Shown here in pieces: positions 1 to 9,108 of a stretch of DNA of 46,888 nt; position 1 is the first letter of the stretch, and the number at the start of each line of letters is the position of its first letter. The stretch lies in contig LDIV01000004.1 of assembly GCA_001468855.1 (NCBI GenBank), forward strand, positions 46,165 through 93,052, given 5' to 3'. Under the pieces are notes generated by a model, which had not been told where the DNA came from, ran no database searches, and saw only the letters and a list, made by a program, of their open reading frames with translations. This DNA is from a candidate division TM6 bacterium UASB124. Lineage in GTDB: Bacteria > Dependentiae > Babeliae > Babeliales > RVW-14. The position numbers were made by a program, and so were the translations under genes.

Positions 1-78
1 TACAAGGTTGATAGGCTGGGTGTGTAAGCACAGTAATGTGTTCAGCTAACCAGTACTAATAGATCGAATGTTTTATCT
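1..78 (+). rRNA. 23S ribosomal RNA, 3' end (partial)
   Basis: The first ~78 bases match the conserved 3' end of bacterial 23S rRNA: the GTTGATAGGC-GGGTGTGTAAGC segment, then GCTAACCAGTACTAAT and the short tail that closes helix 1. The rest of the gene lies left of the window. The 3' boundary is placed by analogy with E. coli and may be off by a few bases. A 5S gene follows about 160 bases on with no tRNA between, so this is a linked 23S-5S unit. Confidence 0.93.
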
Positions 79-144
79 ACACTACTAAATTCGTTTCTCT
101 GAGTAATCGTTATCGATTTTTGATTAATCTGTATCTAATTCGAA

Positions 145-177
145 TCAGTCGTGAAGGGTAAAAACCTTCGCGACTGA
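145..177 (+). other. Hairpin in the 23S-5S spacer
   Basis: A 13-bp stem (145-157 with 164-177, one G-T pair) closes a short A-rich loop. There is no T-tract after it, so it is unlikely to be a terminator. It is probably an rRNA processing structure such as an RNase III site. A second small hairpin (ATCTGG/CCAGAT, 213-228) lies just before the 5S gene. Confidence 0.5.
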
Positions 178-236
178 CCTCAAAGACTAAAAATTGAAAT
201 ACTTTAAAAATTATCTGGGAAGCCAGATTAGAAATT

Positions 237-352
237 TCCTGGTGGCAATAGTGGCTTGGAAACACCCGTTCCCATTCCGAATACGGCAGTTAAGCTTGTC
301 ACGCCGAAGATACCTGGCTGGAGACGGCCTGGGAAAATAGGTACTGCCAGGA
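237..352 (+). rRNA. rrf: 5S ribosomal RNA
   Basis: The ~116-nt sequence has 5S hallmarks. The ends pair (TCCTGGTGGC with TGCCAGGA) to form helix I. The internal AACACCCGTTCCCATTCCGAA segment matches the conserved loop B/C region (CACCTGATCCCATCCCGAA type). A GATACCTGGCTGGAGACGGCCTGGGA-like segment forms the loop E/helix IV arm. It lies downstream of the 23S 3' end on the same strand and is followed directly by an intrinsic terminator. Ends are set by the terminal stem and are good to about 2 nt. Confidence 0.93.
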
Positions 353-360
353 TTGAATTT

Positions 361-393
361 AAAAGCCTCGATTGTAAAAGTCGGGGCTTTTTT
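361..393 (+). terminator. Intrinsic terminator after 5S rRNA
   Basis: AAAAGCCTCGA and TCGGGGCTTTT form an 11-bp stem with one G-T pair around a 9-nt loop, followed by a T-tract. It ends the rRNA transcription unit. Confidence 0.85.
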
Positions 394-549
394 ATTTTGT
401 AAATTACATTTATGACTGAGCAGTAAATACAAGAATGTCTTTTCACATGTGTTAGCGCTATTTTGTGTAAAATAGTAATCTAATGAAATAGAAATAAAGC
501 TATTTAGTTATTTTAAAGTTAATTTTAAACTTAGCGAAAGGATTTTGTA

Positions 550-1233
550 ATGTTCAATTATAATATTCTTACTCGTTCGGTATCCTCATTTATGTATAAA
601 GTTTATGCATGGATGTCTATGGGGTTGGCAATTACGGCAGTAACTGCTTATGGCGTTTATTCAACGCCGGAATTATTCAGAGCAATAGTTACAAACAGAT
701 TTGCTTTTTTTGCACTTATTATTGCACAACTTGGATTAGTTTTTTACATTTCAAGTGCATTTCAAAAACTTAGCTATGCAACAAATATTTTACTATTTTC
801 GTTGTATTCGGGATTGCTTGGAATGACAATATCCGTCATATTTGCTGTTTACCAAATATTTTCAATTTACCAAATTTTTGCAATGACAGTTGGAATGTTT
901 GGTTTTATGGCTCTTTATGGTTATTACACAAAAACAGACTTGACCTCTTTTGGGCAAATCATGTTTATGGGTTTGATTGGGATAATTATTGCGGGAATTG
1001 TCAACATGTTTCTGCATAACTCAATGATGGACTACATTATTTCTTTTATTGGAATTTTGATTTTCACGGGCTTAACAGCCTATGACGTACAAAGGATAAA
1101 GTGGTTAGGAAGTGAGCTTTTAAATAGGGGTGAAGAGGAACGCAAAATTGCATTAATGTGTGCGCTAACCCTTTATCTTGATTTTATTAACTTATTCCTA
1201 CTTTTACTGAATTTTCTTGGTAAAAAGAAATAA
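550..1233 (+). CDS. BAX inhibitor-1 (TMBIM/YccA) family membrane protein
   Basis: This 227-residue protein is almost entirely hydrophobic, with about seven predicted membrane segments. Near the C-terminus it carries GLTAYDVQRIK (about residues 176-186), the signature of the BAX-inhibitor-1 family (PF01027), which in bacteria includes YccA and YbhL. Family members are inner-membrane proteins linked to cation leak or stress, and YccA modulates FtsH. The length is normal for the family (220-235). An AAAGGA ribosome site lies about 7 bases before the ATG. The gene stands alone between the rRNA terminator and its own terminator at 1261. Family assignment is firm; the cellular role here is unknown. 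Confidence 0.9.
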   Translation: MFNYNILTRSVSSFMYKVYAWMSMGLAITAVTAYGVYSTPELFRAIVTNRFAFFALIIAQLGLVFYISSAFQKLSYATNILLFSLYSGLLGMTISVIFAVYQIFSIYQIFAMTVGMFGFMALYGYYTKTDLTSFGQIMFMGLIGIIIAGIVNMFLHNSMMDYIISFIGILIFTGLTAYDVQRIKWLGSELLNRGEEERKIALMCALTLYLDFINLFLLLLNFLGKKK

Positions 1234-1260
1234 GTAAAGAATAAAAGTTATTAAATATAA

Positions 1261-1298
1261 AAAAAAGCTTCGATTTTTTACGATCGAAGCTTTTTTTT
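1261..1298. terminator. Bidirectional intrinsic terminator
   Basis: A near-perfect 14-bp inverted repeat (AAAAAAGCTTCGAT / ATCGAAGCTTTTTT) has an A-tract on one side and a T-tract on the other. It sits between the convergent genes ending at 1233 (+) and 1320 (-) and can serve both. Confidence 0.88.
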
Positions 1299-1319
1299 AG
1301 TTATTATTACAAGAAGTTT

Positions 1320-1556
1320 TTATTCGCCCGGCTGGTCGTCTATATAACCAACTTTTTCATACTCTTCACTGCTTACTTTTTCTCCTTCGTATTGGTCAGA
1401 ATCCTCCTCTCCTATTTTGAAATCTTCTTCACTATCATTTTGGTAAGAAGTTTCCTCATCGACAGGATAATCTACCTTGAAGTCTTCTTCCATAGCGAAC
1501 AATGAAGCGCATGATACAAGTCCGCTCAATGCGAGCAACATAAATATCTTTTTCAT
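1320..1556 (-). CDS. Small acidic exported protein, possible lipoprotein
   Basis: This 78-residue protein is of no family I recognise. The N-terminus (MKKIFMLLALSGLVSC) is a signal peptide with a possible lipobox, LVSC at residues 13-16. Cleavage after LFA at residue ~21 by signal peptidase I is the alternative. The mature part is strikingly acidic (many E and D, repeated short DFK segments) and has no membrane segment. AAGGAG lies 9 bases before the ATG. It shares a bidirectional terminator with the gene ending at 1233. Expression is likely given the good ribosome site and signal sequence; function is unknown. Confidence 0.7.
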   Translation of the reverse strand: MKKIFMLLALSGLVSCASLFAMEEDFKVDYPVDEETSYQNDSEEDFKIGEEDSDQYEGEKVSSEEYEKVGYIDDQPGE

Positions 1557-2040
1557 CCAAACGTCTCCTTATTAATTATATAAACTTATTATATAAATAT
1601 AATTTTCTACCTGTTTTTAGTTTACAACTAAGCTATGTTTAAAGTCAATTATTTGCTTTTTTATTTCAAATATAAATTTGCATATTGTATTTATATTTGA
1701 ATTCGACATTTTTTTGTACTTAAAAACAACAAAAAATCGTATTTTGTTTCCAGCTAGGTTCATATTATCCCATATTAACCCATATTAATATTTCTAATCT
1801 TCATCTGTGCCTTTTGGTGCTGCCACAGGTAGGTAGCTATAGGAGGTGGTGAAGTGTGGTAGCTAACAATAACCAATTGGTCAACCAGGGGCGGTACATG
1901 GTTGTTTTATCGGATAGATCTCGAATAATTGTGATTTTTGATAGAAAAATAGTTAAAAAGTAATGTACGTTATCGCCTAAATTCTTAAGTTTTGTTATAA
2001 TGCGACTTTAGAGAATGTGGGGTAATCACAAATTTATGGA
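1557..2040. other. 480-base intergenic region with a short tandem repeat and a GC-richer patch
   Basis: No credible reading frame was found. 1761-1790 holds three 10-bp units of the form CATATTANCC. 1795-1915 is richer in G and C than its surroundings and has small dyads (CTGTG/CACAG, AACCA/TGGTT, ACCAATTGGT). It could be a decayed repeat or an unidentified RNA; it does not match tRNA, tmRNA, SRP RNA or RNase P RNA as far as I can see. The right end holds the murF promoter. Confidence 0.5.
1993..2001 (+). promoter_or_regulatory. Extended -10 promoter of murF
   Basis: TGTTATAAT is a perfect -10 hexamer (1996-2001) preceded by the TGn extension, 52 bases before the murF start codon. There is no good -35 at 17 bases, which fits an extended -10 promoter. 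The same TTGTTATAAT string occurs upstream of thrS (37461-37470). Confidence 0.6.
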
Positions 2041-2052
2041 GATTGACAGATT

Positions 2053-3507
2053 ATGTTGTTAACCAAAGATTTTTTACTCAAAGCTGTTCCTTATGCAAAA
2101 TTTTATGTTAATGGTGTTGAATTAGCACGAGATGTCGACTGGAATTTTCGTAAATTAGGAGATGATGTTTCTGTTGCGTTTGATAGCAGATCGGTAGATC
2201 AGGAATCTGTTTTTTTTGCTCTTAAAGGCAAAACACTTGATGGGCATGATTTTATACCACATGCTCTTAATGCAGGAGCCTGCGCATTAGTTGTCAGTAA
2301 AGATTTTAAATCTTGTCTAGATAAATTTACGCAATCATTTGCGAATAATCTTGCAAATTGTTTAGTTATATTTGTACCTGATACTTATCAAGCGCTTGTT
2401 GATATGGCAAAGGCCTGGCGTGCAACTTTTGAGTTTCCCGTCATAGGCATTACCGGATCAATTGGAAAAACTAGTACAAAAGAGATCCTACGTTCAATTT
2501 TACAACATACAGACATTCCTTTTTATATCTCTGCAAAAAATCAAAATACTTTTATAGGCTTGTGTGCAAATATTTTGAATGTGAAAAGTTCCTGCAAAGC
2601 GGCTGCATTTGAGGTTGGAATTAGTGAAATTGGAGAGATGTCTGTTAAGGCAGATATTCTGAATCCGACAATCGCTTTAATAACAAAAATCTCCTACTCC
2701 CATATTTCTCAATTTGGTAAACTGGAAAACGTTGCCAAAGAAAAACGACAAATTTTTAAAAATTTTAAAGACAAAGAGATAGGTATAATTTTTGGTGATC
2801 AACCAATTTTAACTGATACTCATTATGGACACCCAATTGCCCGATATGGATTTAAAACAAAAAATCATGTTCAGGCAAGAAAAATAAAAATCAGTACTGA
2901 CTCAACCGGAAAGTGTATTACGGAATTTAATTTGAGATGGTATGGGCAAAGAGCGAAAGTCAAATTTAACAGTACGCATCAAGGTCTTTTATGTAACGCA
3001 TTGGCTGCAAGTACAATTGCCTATTTTATAAATGTTCCGTTTTCTGCTGTTGTTAAGGGTATTGAGTCTTATACAGGTTTTGATAATAGATTTAAGCAAA
3101 AGCAACTTAAAAATAATTTGGGTACCGTTATAAGTGATTGCTACAATGCTAATCCGGAAAGTATGAAAGCTGCTATTTCTGCATTTGATAAAATGAATAA
3201 TAATGGGAAAAAAATAGCAGTTATTGGTGATATGCTGGAGCTGGGTGATCGCGAAGTTTACTGGCACAGAAATCTTGGTAAAATTTTGACTAAAGCTTGC
3301 AGTATTGATTCAATAATATTAGTAGGCAACTTGGTTAAGTATACACAGGGTATGCTTTTGTCTGATTCCAGTGTAATTCGAGTTAGTGATTGGCAAGAGG
3401 CTGAAAAAGTACTTCTGGAACAGCTAAAAGCACCAAGCACTCTTGTTTTGGTAAAAGCTTCACATGGCATTGCTTTGGATAAGTTAGTTGAAAAAGTTGT
3501 TGCATAA
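2053..3507 (+). CDS. murF: UDP-N-acetylmuramoyl-tripeptide--D-alanyl-D-alanine ligase MurF
   Basis: MurF adds D-Ala-D-Ala to the UDP-MurNAc-tripeptide, the last cytoplasmic step of peptidoglycan precursor synthesis. The 484-residue protein shows the Mur ligase order: an N-terminal UDP-binding region containing DSRSV (VAFDSRSVDQESVFFA), a central ATP-binding loop GITGSIGKTSTKE at about residues 131-143, and the C-terminal domain with CYNANPESMKAAI and GDMLELG, both characteristic of MurF rather than MurC, D or E. Length is slightly above the usual 450. GGAG lies upstream of the ATG and an extended -10 promoter at 1993. No other mur genes are nearby, so it is outside any dcw cluster. Confidence 0.95.
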   Translation: MLLTKDFLLKAVPYAKFYVNGVELARDVDWNFRKLGDDVSVAFDSRSVDQESVFFALKGKTLDGHDFIPHALNAGACALVVSKDFKSCLDKFTQSFANNLANCLVIFVPDTYQALVDMAKAWRATFEFPVIGITGSIGKTSTKEILRSILQHTDIPFYISAKNQNTFIGLCANILNVKSSCKAAAFEVGISEIGEMSVKADILNPTIALITKISYSHISQFGKLENVAKEKRQIFKNFKDKEIGIIFGDQPILTDTHYGHPIARYGFKTKNHVQARKIKISTDSTGKCITEFNLRWYGQRAKVKFNSTHQGLLCNALAASTIAYFINVPFSAVVKGIESYTGFDNRFKQKQLKNNLGTVISDCYNANPESMKAAISAFDKMNNNGKKIAVIGDMLELGDREVYWHRNLGKILTKACSIDSIILVGNLVKYTQGMLLSDSSVIRVSDWQEAEKVLLEQLKAPSTLVLVKASHGIALDKLVEKVVA

Positions 3508-3622
3508 ATCTGTTTTTAGCTAAATTTTTTCCTTTTCTTGTTCCGAATTTAAAAAATTATTAAAGTTGAATATGTGAGTATTCAGCTTTTTTGTTCAGTT
3601 TAAATTTTGAAGGGAGAAGGCG

Positions 3623-4150
3623 ATGGTCCTGGATAGAGATTTTGATGTGGGTAGGGTTTTTGAAAAGCTTACTGAAATTCCAAGTAAGATTCTTTTACAT
3701 CATGACGTTCAAGATTTGTCTCAAATTGTTTTGCACGATCTTTCGCATGATGACGCTTTTAATTTTAATAAAGCTGTTTATCTCGTAGATAATCCTGACT
3801 TTGATTGTCTTAAAGGTGTGGCCGGATATTCAAGTGAAGAGTGTAAATTTCATAAACATGATATTTGGGAAGATCCGGATCATTTTCACCAAGATATGCA
3901 ACAGGCAGATTTTAATTCTAAACTTAAACAATTTTTACGAAATGGTCTGAAACGTAAAGATATTAATACACACGATGAGGATGATTTGAAACAACTAGGG
4001 CAATCCTTAGGATTGAAAAATCCGGCATTTTTAACTTGGCAAATGAGACATGGCAACCATGGTATTTTGATTTTTGAGACTGCTGAACCGATTTTGGAGA
4101 AAAAACATAACTTACTAAAGCATGCGGGACCTCTTTTGAGTCTTTGTTAA
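3623..4150 (+). CDS. Hypothetical cytosolic protein, His/Asp-rich
   Basis: This 175-residue protein is unrecognised. It lacks a signal peptide and membrane segments. It is unusually rich in His and Asp, with the segment CKFHKHDIWEDPDHFHQDM (about residues 74-92) that could bind a metal, though no known metal-site family was identified. A strong GGGAGAAGG ribosome site precedes the ATG. It lies 115 bases after murF on the same strand with no clear terminator between, so co-transcription is possible. An overlapping +1 frame at 3591 is a shadow. Confidence 0.65.
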   Translation: MVLDRDFDVGRVFEKLTEIPSKILLHHDVQDLSQIVLHDLSHDDAFNFNKAVYLVDNPDFDCLKGVAGYSSEECKFHKHDIWEDPDHFHQDMQQADFNSKLKQFLRNGLKRKDINTHDEDDLKQLGQSLGLKNPAFLTWQMRHGNHGILIFETAEPILEKKHNLLKHAGPLLSLC

Positions 4151-4193
4151 ACAATTTGTGACGTTGTATTGCAATACGTTTGTGTTACACAGT

Positions 4194-6335
4194 TTATATA
4201 TTTGATTTAATAAGTATAGTTTGCTTCTCGTTTGATAGAGATTTAGTTGCTTTAAGCTTTATACATGTTTGTAAGGTACCATAATTTATTGAATAAAATC
4301 CAGTTAGCATTACAAAATCCAGCGTTGAAAAAATTCGACATATAGTCTTATTGTTTTTTTTAACAGACCAACATTCATCAGCTTCTTTTTTTAATTTGAG
4401 TTCCGGATTAAAAATTAAGTTCCACTCACTATTTATTTGATTTTTTGAGTTTTCTGTAGTACTCCACCAGTCAGTTAATTTTAAATTTTTTTCTTTATCC
4501 GTTTCAATGGTTCTATAGGCAATTTCATTGTCGTAAGAATTGAACTTATTACATGCAGTGACCCGAATTATATTATTGGATTGATCAATTATTACCGGAT
4601 TATCTTGTGTCTTGAGTTGAAGCTGGAATAGTTCACTTTGCATTCTCATTAGTTCAGGCGAATAGAACGTGTTGTGACTCAGTGGCCCTCGCATCAAATT
4701 ACGCCAGCTGCTATTTGCAGTGTAAACATAGCTTCCAGGATCTATCAGGATAGGGGTTCCATTTATTGATAACGTTACTGCTAGTTGATCATAATGAAAG
4801 TGTCCTGATGGTTGATTTTGTTTGAATTTGGGTAATCGAAATGTTACATGCAGCCCTTCGTTTCGTAGGCATATAATACCAAAATCAGGAAAGTTTTGCA
4901 CCCAAGATTTTCGTTTGGTACCTACCTGTTGCCCATAGGGGAATATGTCATGTTGGATTCTCTCAATATTTGGGACTTCAATGCCTGTTAAAATTTTGCC
5001 GCTGTCGTTATCACCGATAGTTACAAAATTTCCAGATTCGTTTGAGCCAGACAGGTCTGAGCAGGCTTGTAAAAATCCGATCATTTTATCAAAACGACTT
5101 AAAAATTCAGTTGGCAAACTGGCTTGGCTATTTTTTGCTTGCTTGGTTTTGCAATTTGAATTGGTATTTTGCGTTGCATTACAAAGCAGTTTGAAATGCA
5201 AAAAAAGCTCTGTATCAAGCTTATGATAACTTGTTGTCCCTTCATAACATGTTCCATCGGGTTGAATCTGAAGAAAAAATTGTTCGAGTATTTTTTTAAT
5301 GCACCAGTTTTTTTTCTTATTAATTCTAGTATTATTTGCGTAAGCGTTATTTATGTGAGCATTTTTAATTTTGAAAAACTCGCATAAATATAGATATCCA
5401 ACCAGATCTGATATGTAGTGGTTATTTGGCTTATCAGATGTTTCCCAATTAAATTCAAGATAATGTAAATGCAAGTGCAGCATATTTATAAATTTAATCC
5501 AGAATGCGTTTGAAATATTTGGAGAATCTTTGAAAAAGTAAAATCCCCAAATCCAGTTGATAGCACGTATTGCAATGTCCATTGGGCATACCCAATTGAC
5601 CCCAGTCATGTATGGATTCTGTTCGATCCAGTCTGATATTTGATTTTGAAAAGAGTCTGCATATTTATTATCTTGATTTATTTGATAAGCTTTCCCAAGA
5701 ATAAATATATGTTGAAACCTGGACAGTTCCCAGGGGACCTTAATATCCGGATTATACTCATCAAGTTTCATATTTGTTGGACAAGATGCTGTAATATCTT
5801 GGTAAAAGCTATGCTTCCAGGATTTTGTACTGTTAATACTCGTAAAATCATGACTCATGGAATCACGACTTGTAAAGTTGAGACATGTCAAGTCAGGACT
5901 TTTAAAGTCCTGGTGCCATGGGATTTTTTCAAAACATTTTATTCCCGAGCCCAAGATATCAAAACAATTTGAAGCGGCTAGATTCGCCTGCTGCAAAATC
6001 CACGTACTGTCTTTAAATTTACGCGGCAAGTATAAATTAAACTCTTCTGAATTTATTATTTTTTCTAAGAAATCAGTGTCAATTGATTTGGCTGTTTTGT
6101 TATCCTGTGGGCCTGCCATCGCCACCTTGGCGGATGCTGGAAATTGACTACCTTGCCGTAGGCACGACAGAGCGTAGGCGGTTTTCAGGCCTGTCCGCCA
6201 CAGTTTTTCAGAAACGATGGCTGGAATCCACTTATAACAAAATCGTAACCAATGTTTTTTTGTTTTACGCTTAAAAACTTGGTAGCATCCTGAGATCCCA
6301 AGTTCCATAAATCTTTTTAAAATTTGTACAAGCAT
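4194..6335 (-). CDS. Heparinase II/III family protein (polysaccharide lyase-like), with in-frame repeat insertion
   Basis: The 713-residue protein has the two-part heparinase II/III (alginate lyase) layout. The N-terminal all-alpha part contains WETSDKPNNHYISD with the conserved Asn-His. The C-terminal beta part contains PSGHFHYDQLAVTLSINGTP and DPGSYVYTANSSWRN (about residues 508-545), followed by LMRGPLSHNTF. These match the His/Tyr/Asn-bearing motifs of the family. Similar proteins often sit in surface-polysaccharide loci, but no such cluster is visible here. No convincing signal peptide was seen. Residues ~45-77 are encoded by a 99-base palindromic repeat (6105-6203), so this stretch probably forms a loop foreign to the family. 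The ribosome site is weak (GGGAAA), and a start at Met11 is also possible. Exact substrate unknown. Confidence 0.8.
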   Translation of the reverse strand: MLVQILKRFMELGISGCYQVFKRKTKKHWLRFCYKWIPAIVSEKLWRTGLKTAYALSCLRQGSQFPASAKVAMAGPQDNKTAKSIDTDFLEKIINSEEFNLYLPRKFKDSTWILQQANLAASNCFDILGSGIKCFEKIPWHQDFKSPDLTCLNFTSRDSMSHDFTSINSTKSWKHSFYQDITASCPTNMKLDEYNPDIKVPWELSRFQHIFILGKAYQINQDNKYADSFQNQISDWIEQNPYMTGVNWVCPMDIAIRAINWIWGFYFFKDSPNISNAFWIKFINMLHLHLHYLEFNWETSDKPNNHYISDLVGYLYLCEFFKIKNAHINNAYANNTRINKKKNWCIKKILEQFFLQIQPDGTCYEGTTSYHKLDTELFLHFKLLCNATQNTNSNCKTKQAKNSQASLPTEFLSRFDKMIGFLQACSDLSGSNESGNFVTIGDNDSGKILTGIEVPNIERIQHDIFPYGQQVGTKRKSWVQNFPDFGIICLRNEGLHVTFRLPKFKQNQPSGHFHYDQLAVTLSINGTPILIDPGSYVYTANSSWRNLMRGPLSHNTFYSPELMRMQSELFQLQLKTQDNPVIIDQSNNIIRVTACNKFNSYDNEIAYRTIETDKEKNLKLTDWWSTTENSKNQINSEWNLIFNPELKLKKEADECWSVKKNNKTICRIFSTLDFVMLTGFYSINYGTLQTCIKLKATKSLSNEKQTILIKSNI
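6105..6203. repeat. Palindromic repeat element inserted in frame in the heparinase-like gene
   Basis: A 99-base stretch, GC-richer than the gene around it, is bounded by inverted ends CTGTGG (6105) and CCACAG (6198). It contains nested dyads of the CGCC-TTGG-CGG type. The core TTTTCAGGCCTGTCCG resembles TTTCAGGCCTGCCCG in the element at 39490. Its length, 33 codons, keeps the reading frame open, as with Rickettsia palindromic elements. Confidence 0.6.
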
Positions 6336-6366
6336 ATTTTCCCAAACAAATATTGATTTATAATTA

Positions 6367-6416
6367 GTATTCTTATTAATATTTTTATTAATATTCTTAT
6401 TTTTATTAATATTCTT
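6367..6416. repeat. AT-rich tandem repeat between divergent genes
   Basis: Imperfect units of TTATTAATATTCTTATT recur about three times between the heparinase-like gene (-) and the HAD gene (+). The divergent promoters must lie in or beside this 108-base gap, so changes in copy number could alter promoter spacing. Confidence 0.6.
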
Positions 6417-6443
6417 AAGGTTGCTAAAAAGAAAGGAGGATCT

Positions 6444-7169
6444 ATGGCTAACAATATCTTAAGTCAAGATAAAAACCAACTGAAAGTTTCGCAATTGGAA
6501 GCTTCTCAACTGAATGGTTCCAATCCGGCAATCGCTCAGCATCTAACGGCTGTACAGCCGGCAGCTCTTGGTAACAAATACAAAAATATTATTTTTGATC
6601 TTGGCGCGGTTTTATTTTACTTTAATCCGTATGAAATTTTGTACGATCTTTTTGGTCTTACAAAAGATCAGGCTCAAGTAATAGTAAAAAATATTGCCAG
6701 CTCTACTTGGCTTGATATGGATAGGGGACTTATAACGCCTGAGCAGGTTGCGGAGAACCTTGCATATCCTTTGGGAAAAGAAAATATGATAAAATTTCTT
6801 GATGCCATGCCTGGACGCCTTGTTCCACTTCCTCAGGGGGTTGAGATTTTAAATTTGGTCAGGCAGAAGGGGTACAAAACTTATATACTTTCAAATTTAG
6901 CTGAGTTTTGTTACCTCAAAGTCAAAGATTACGATTTTGTTAAACAGTTTGATGGCGCGATTTATTCGTATCAACATAAGTGTGTCAAGCCTGAAACTCA
7001 GATCTATGAAATTCTTTTAAACACCTACTCATTAAAAGCTGAAGAGTGTCTTTTTATAGATGATCTTGAAGTTAATATTAATGGAAGCAAAACTCTTGGA
7101 ATTGATGGAATTGTTTGCAAGGACCACAATTATGTTTTGGATCAACTAAAATTATTAAACATCATCTAA
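6444..7169 (+). CDS. HAD-superfamily hydrolase (YihX-like phosphatase)
   Basis: The 241-residue protein has a ~47-residue N-terminal extension followed by a HAD subfamily IA core. Motif I is IIFDLGAVLFYF (nucleophile Asp; the DLG form is that of YihX-type phosphatases). Motif II is ILSNLAEF. The motif III Lys is in KPETQIYE, and motif IV is LFIDDLEVNI. YihX relatives dephosphorylate small sugar phosphates, but the substrate cannot be read from sequence. The ribosome site is AAAGGAGG, 4 bases before the ATG, one of the best in the window. The 3' end overlaps the convergent cyclin-like gene by 8 bases. Confidence 0.88.
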   Translation: MANNILSQDKNQLKVSQLEASQLNGSNPAIAQHLTAVQPAALGNKYKNIIFDLGAVLFYFNPYEILYDLFGLTKDQAQVIVKNIASSTWLDMDRGLITPEQVAENLAYPLGKENMIKFLDAMPGRLVPLPQGVEILNLVRQKGYKTYILSNLAEFCYLKVKDYDFVKQFDGAIYSYQHKCVKPETQIYEILLNTYSLKAEECLFIDDLEVNINGSKTLGIDGIVCKDHNYVLDQLKLLNII

Positions 7170-8010
7170 CATAAACTTGTCTTTTTCGTGTGACTTTTTC
7201 ATAAGATTTGAAAGAGAGTTTTGTCCCATCGAGCAGAGATCTGTATTTTTCGCTTAATTTTTTTACAAAGTCTGCAAATTGTTGCGTTGTTATGACCATC
7301 TTCCAGTCTAAGATATTTAATATAATGACTTCAAGCGCATTTATGATATCTAGGGTTTCTTTTGAGGCTTGAGCTACTTTTGCCTCGCTGTCCGTACTTA
7401 TTTTTGAGTAATGTTTATAAAATACTGATGCCCAGCATTTATTAGAGTAAAATTTATCTTCGGTTACTTTGGATGCCAGTAAACAACAAACTATAAAATA
7501 GTTTTCAACATGGTTGAAGTCTCTAATTAAAGTTGAATTTTGCATAAGTAAATTTTCTAAATAAATTAATCCATATAAAATTGTATGCCTTTTAAATTGC
7601 AATTTGCTTATTAAATTATTGATTATTATTCTTGTTTCATATTGCTTGTTTGGCGCGGTGTTTAAAATGCTTTTTTCTCCTGTCATGGAGCAAAGTTCAG
7701 TTGCTATTATATAATTAAAAATAGCCTTTTTGTGAGACAATTCTTCTTTTGAAATCGATGGATTCCCATTAATAATATTTTGCTCTTGAGTTTCAATCGT
7801 TTTAATTAATTTAAGCAGAGGTATGGAATCCCATTCGGTTTCTGTGATTCTTGCAGTGCTTTGATGTGAGGCCCATTGGCTTGCAGCCTCTTTTAGCGTC
7901 ACCTCATGTTGTAGAGTAGAATCTTTTTGAGTTGGAGAACCATTTGCCATAGCCTTTAAATTTGCAAATCCTAGCCCAAAATATAACATTAAAAAAATAA
8001 AAAGATTCAT
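7162..8010 (-). CDS. Exported cyclin-like protein (eukaryote-type cyclin box)
   Basis: The 282-residue protein begins with a signal peptide (residues 1-22). Residues ~125-252 resemble a cyclin box of the Pho80/PCL type. RHTILYGLIYLENLL fits helices 1-2. The segment YFIVCCLLASKVTEDKFYSN (171-190) fits the helix-3 consensus (LLAAKF-ED-F-SN). INALEVIILNILDWKM (223-238) fits helix 5 (ELNKLEREFLKLLDW). Lys181 and Glu227 fall where cyclins carry the conserved Lys and Glu that contact the CDK. Bacteria lack CDKs, so an exported cyclin would make sense as a protein acting in a eukaryotic host; that role is inference. The gene overlaps the convergent HAD gene by 8 bases. Alternative: an unrelated helical protein with chance similarity. 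Confidence 0.65.
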   Translation of the reverse strand: MNLFIFLMLYFGLGFANLKAMANGSPTQKDSTLQHEVTLKEAASQWASHQSTARITETEWDSIPLLKLIKTIETQEQNIINGNPSISKEELSHKKAIFNYIIATELCSMTGEKSILNTAPNKQYETRIIINNLISKLQFKRHTILYGLIYLENLLMQNSTLIRDFNHVENYFIVCCLLASKVTEDKFYSNKCWASVFYKHYSKISTDSEAKVAQASKETLDIINALEVIILNILDWKMVITTQQFADFVKKLSEKYRSLLDGTKLSFKSYEKVTRKRQVYVR

Positions 8011-8079
8011 ATTAATTCCCTATTCTAGTTTTTAAGTTTAATTATGATAGTATCTAAAGTAAATATTTATAAGTAATAA

Positions 8080-9108
<1,029 letters not shown>

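Noticed and set aside
4161..4182. GTATTGCAATAC palindrome between convergent genes as a terminator
   Set aside because: The stem is short and AT-rich with no T-tract; chance is likely.
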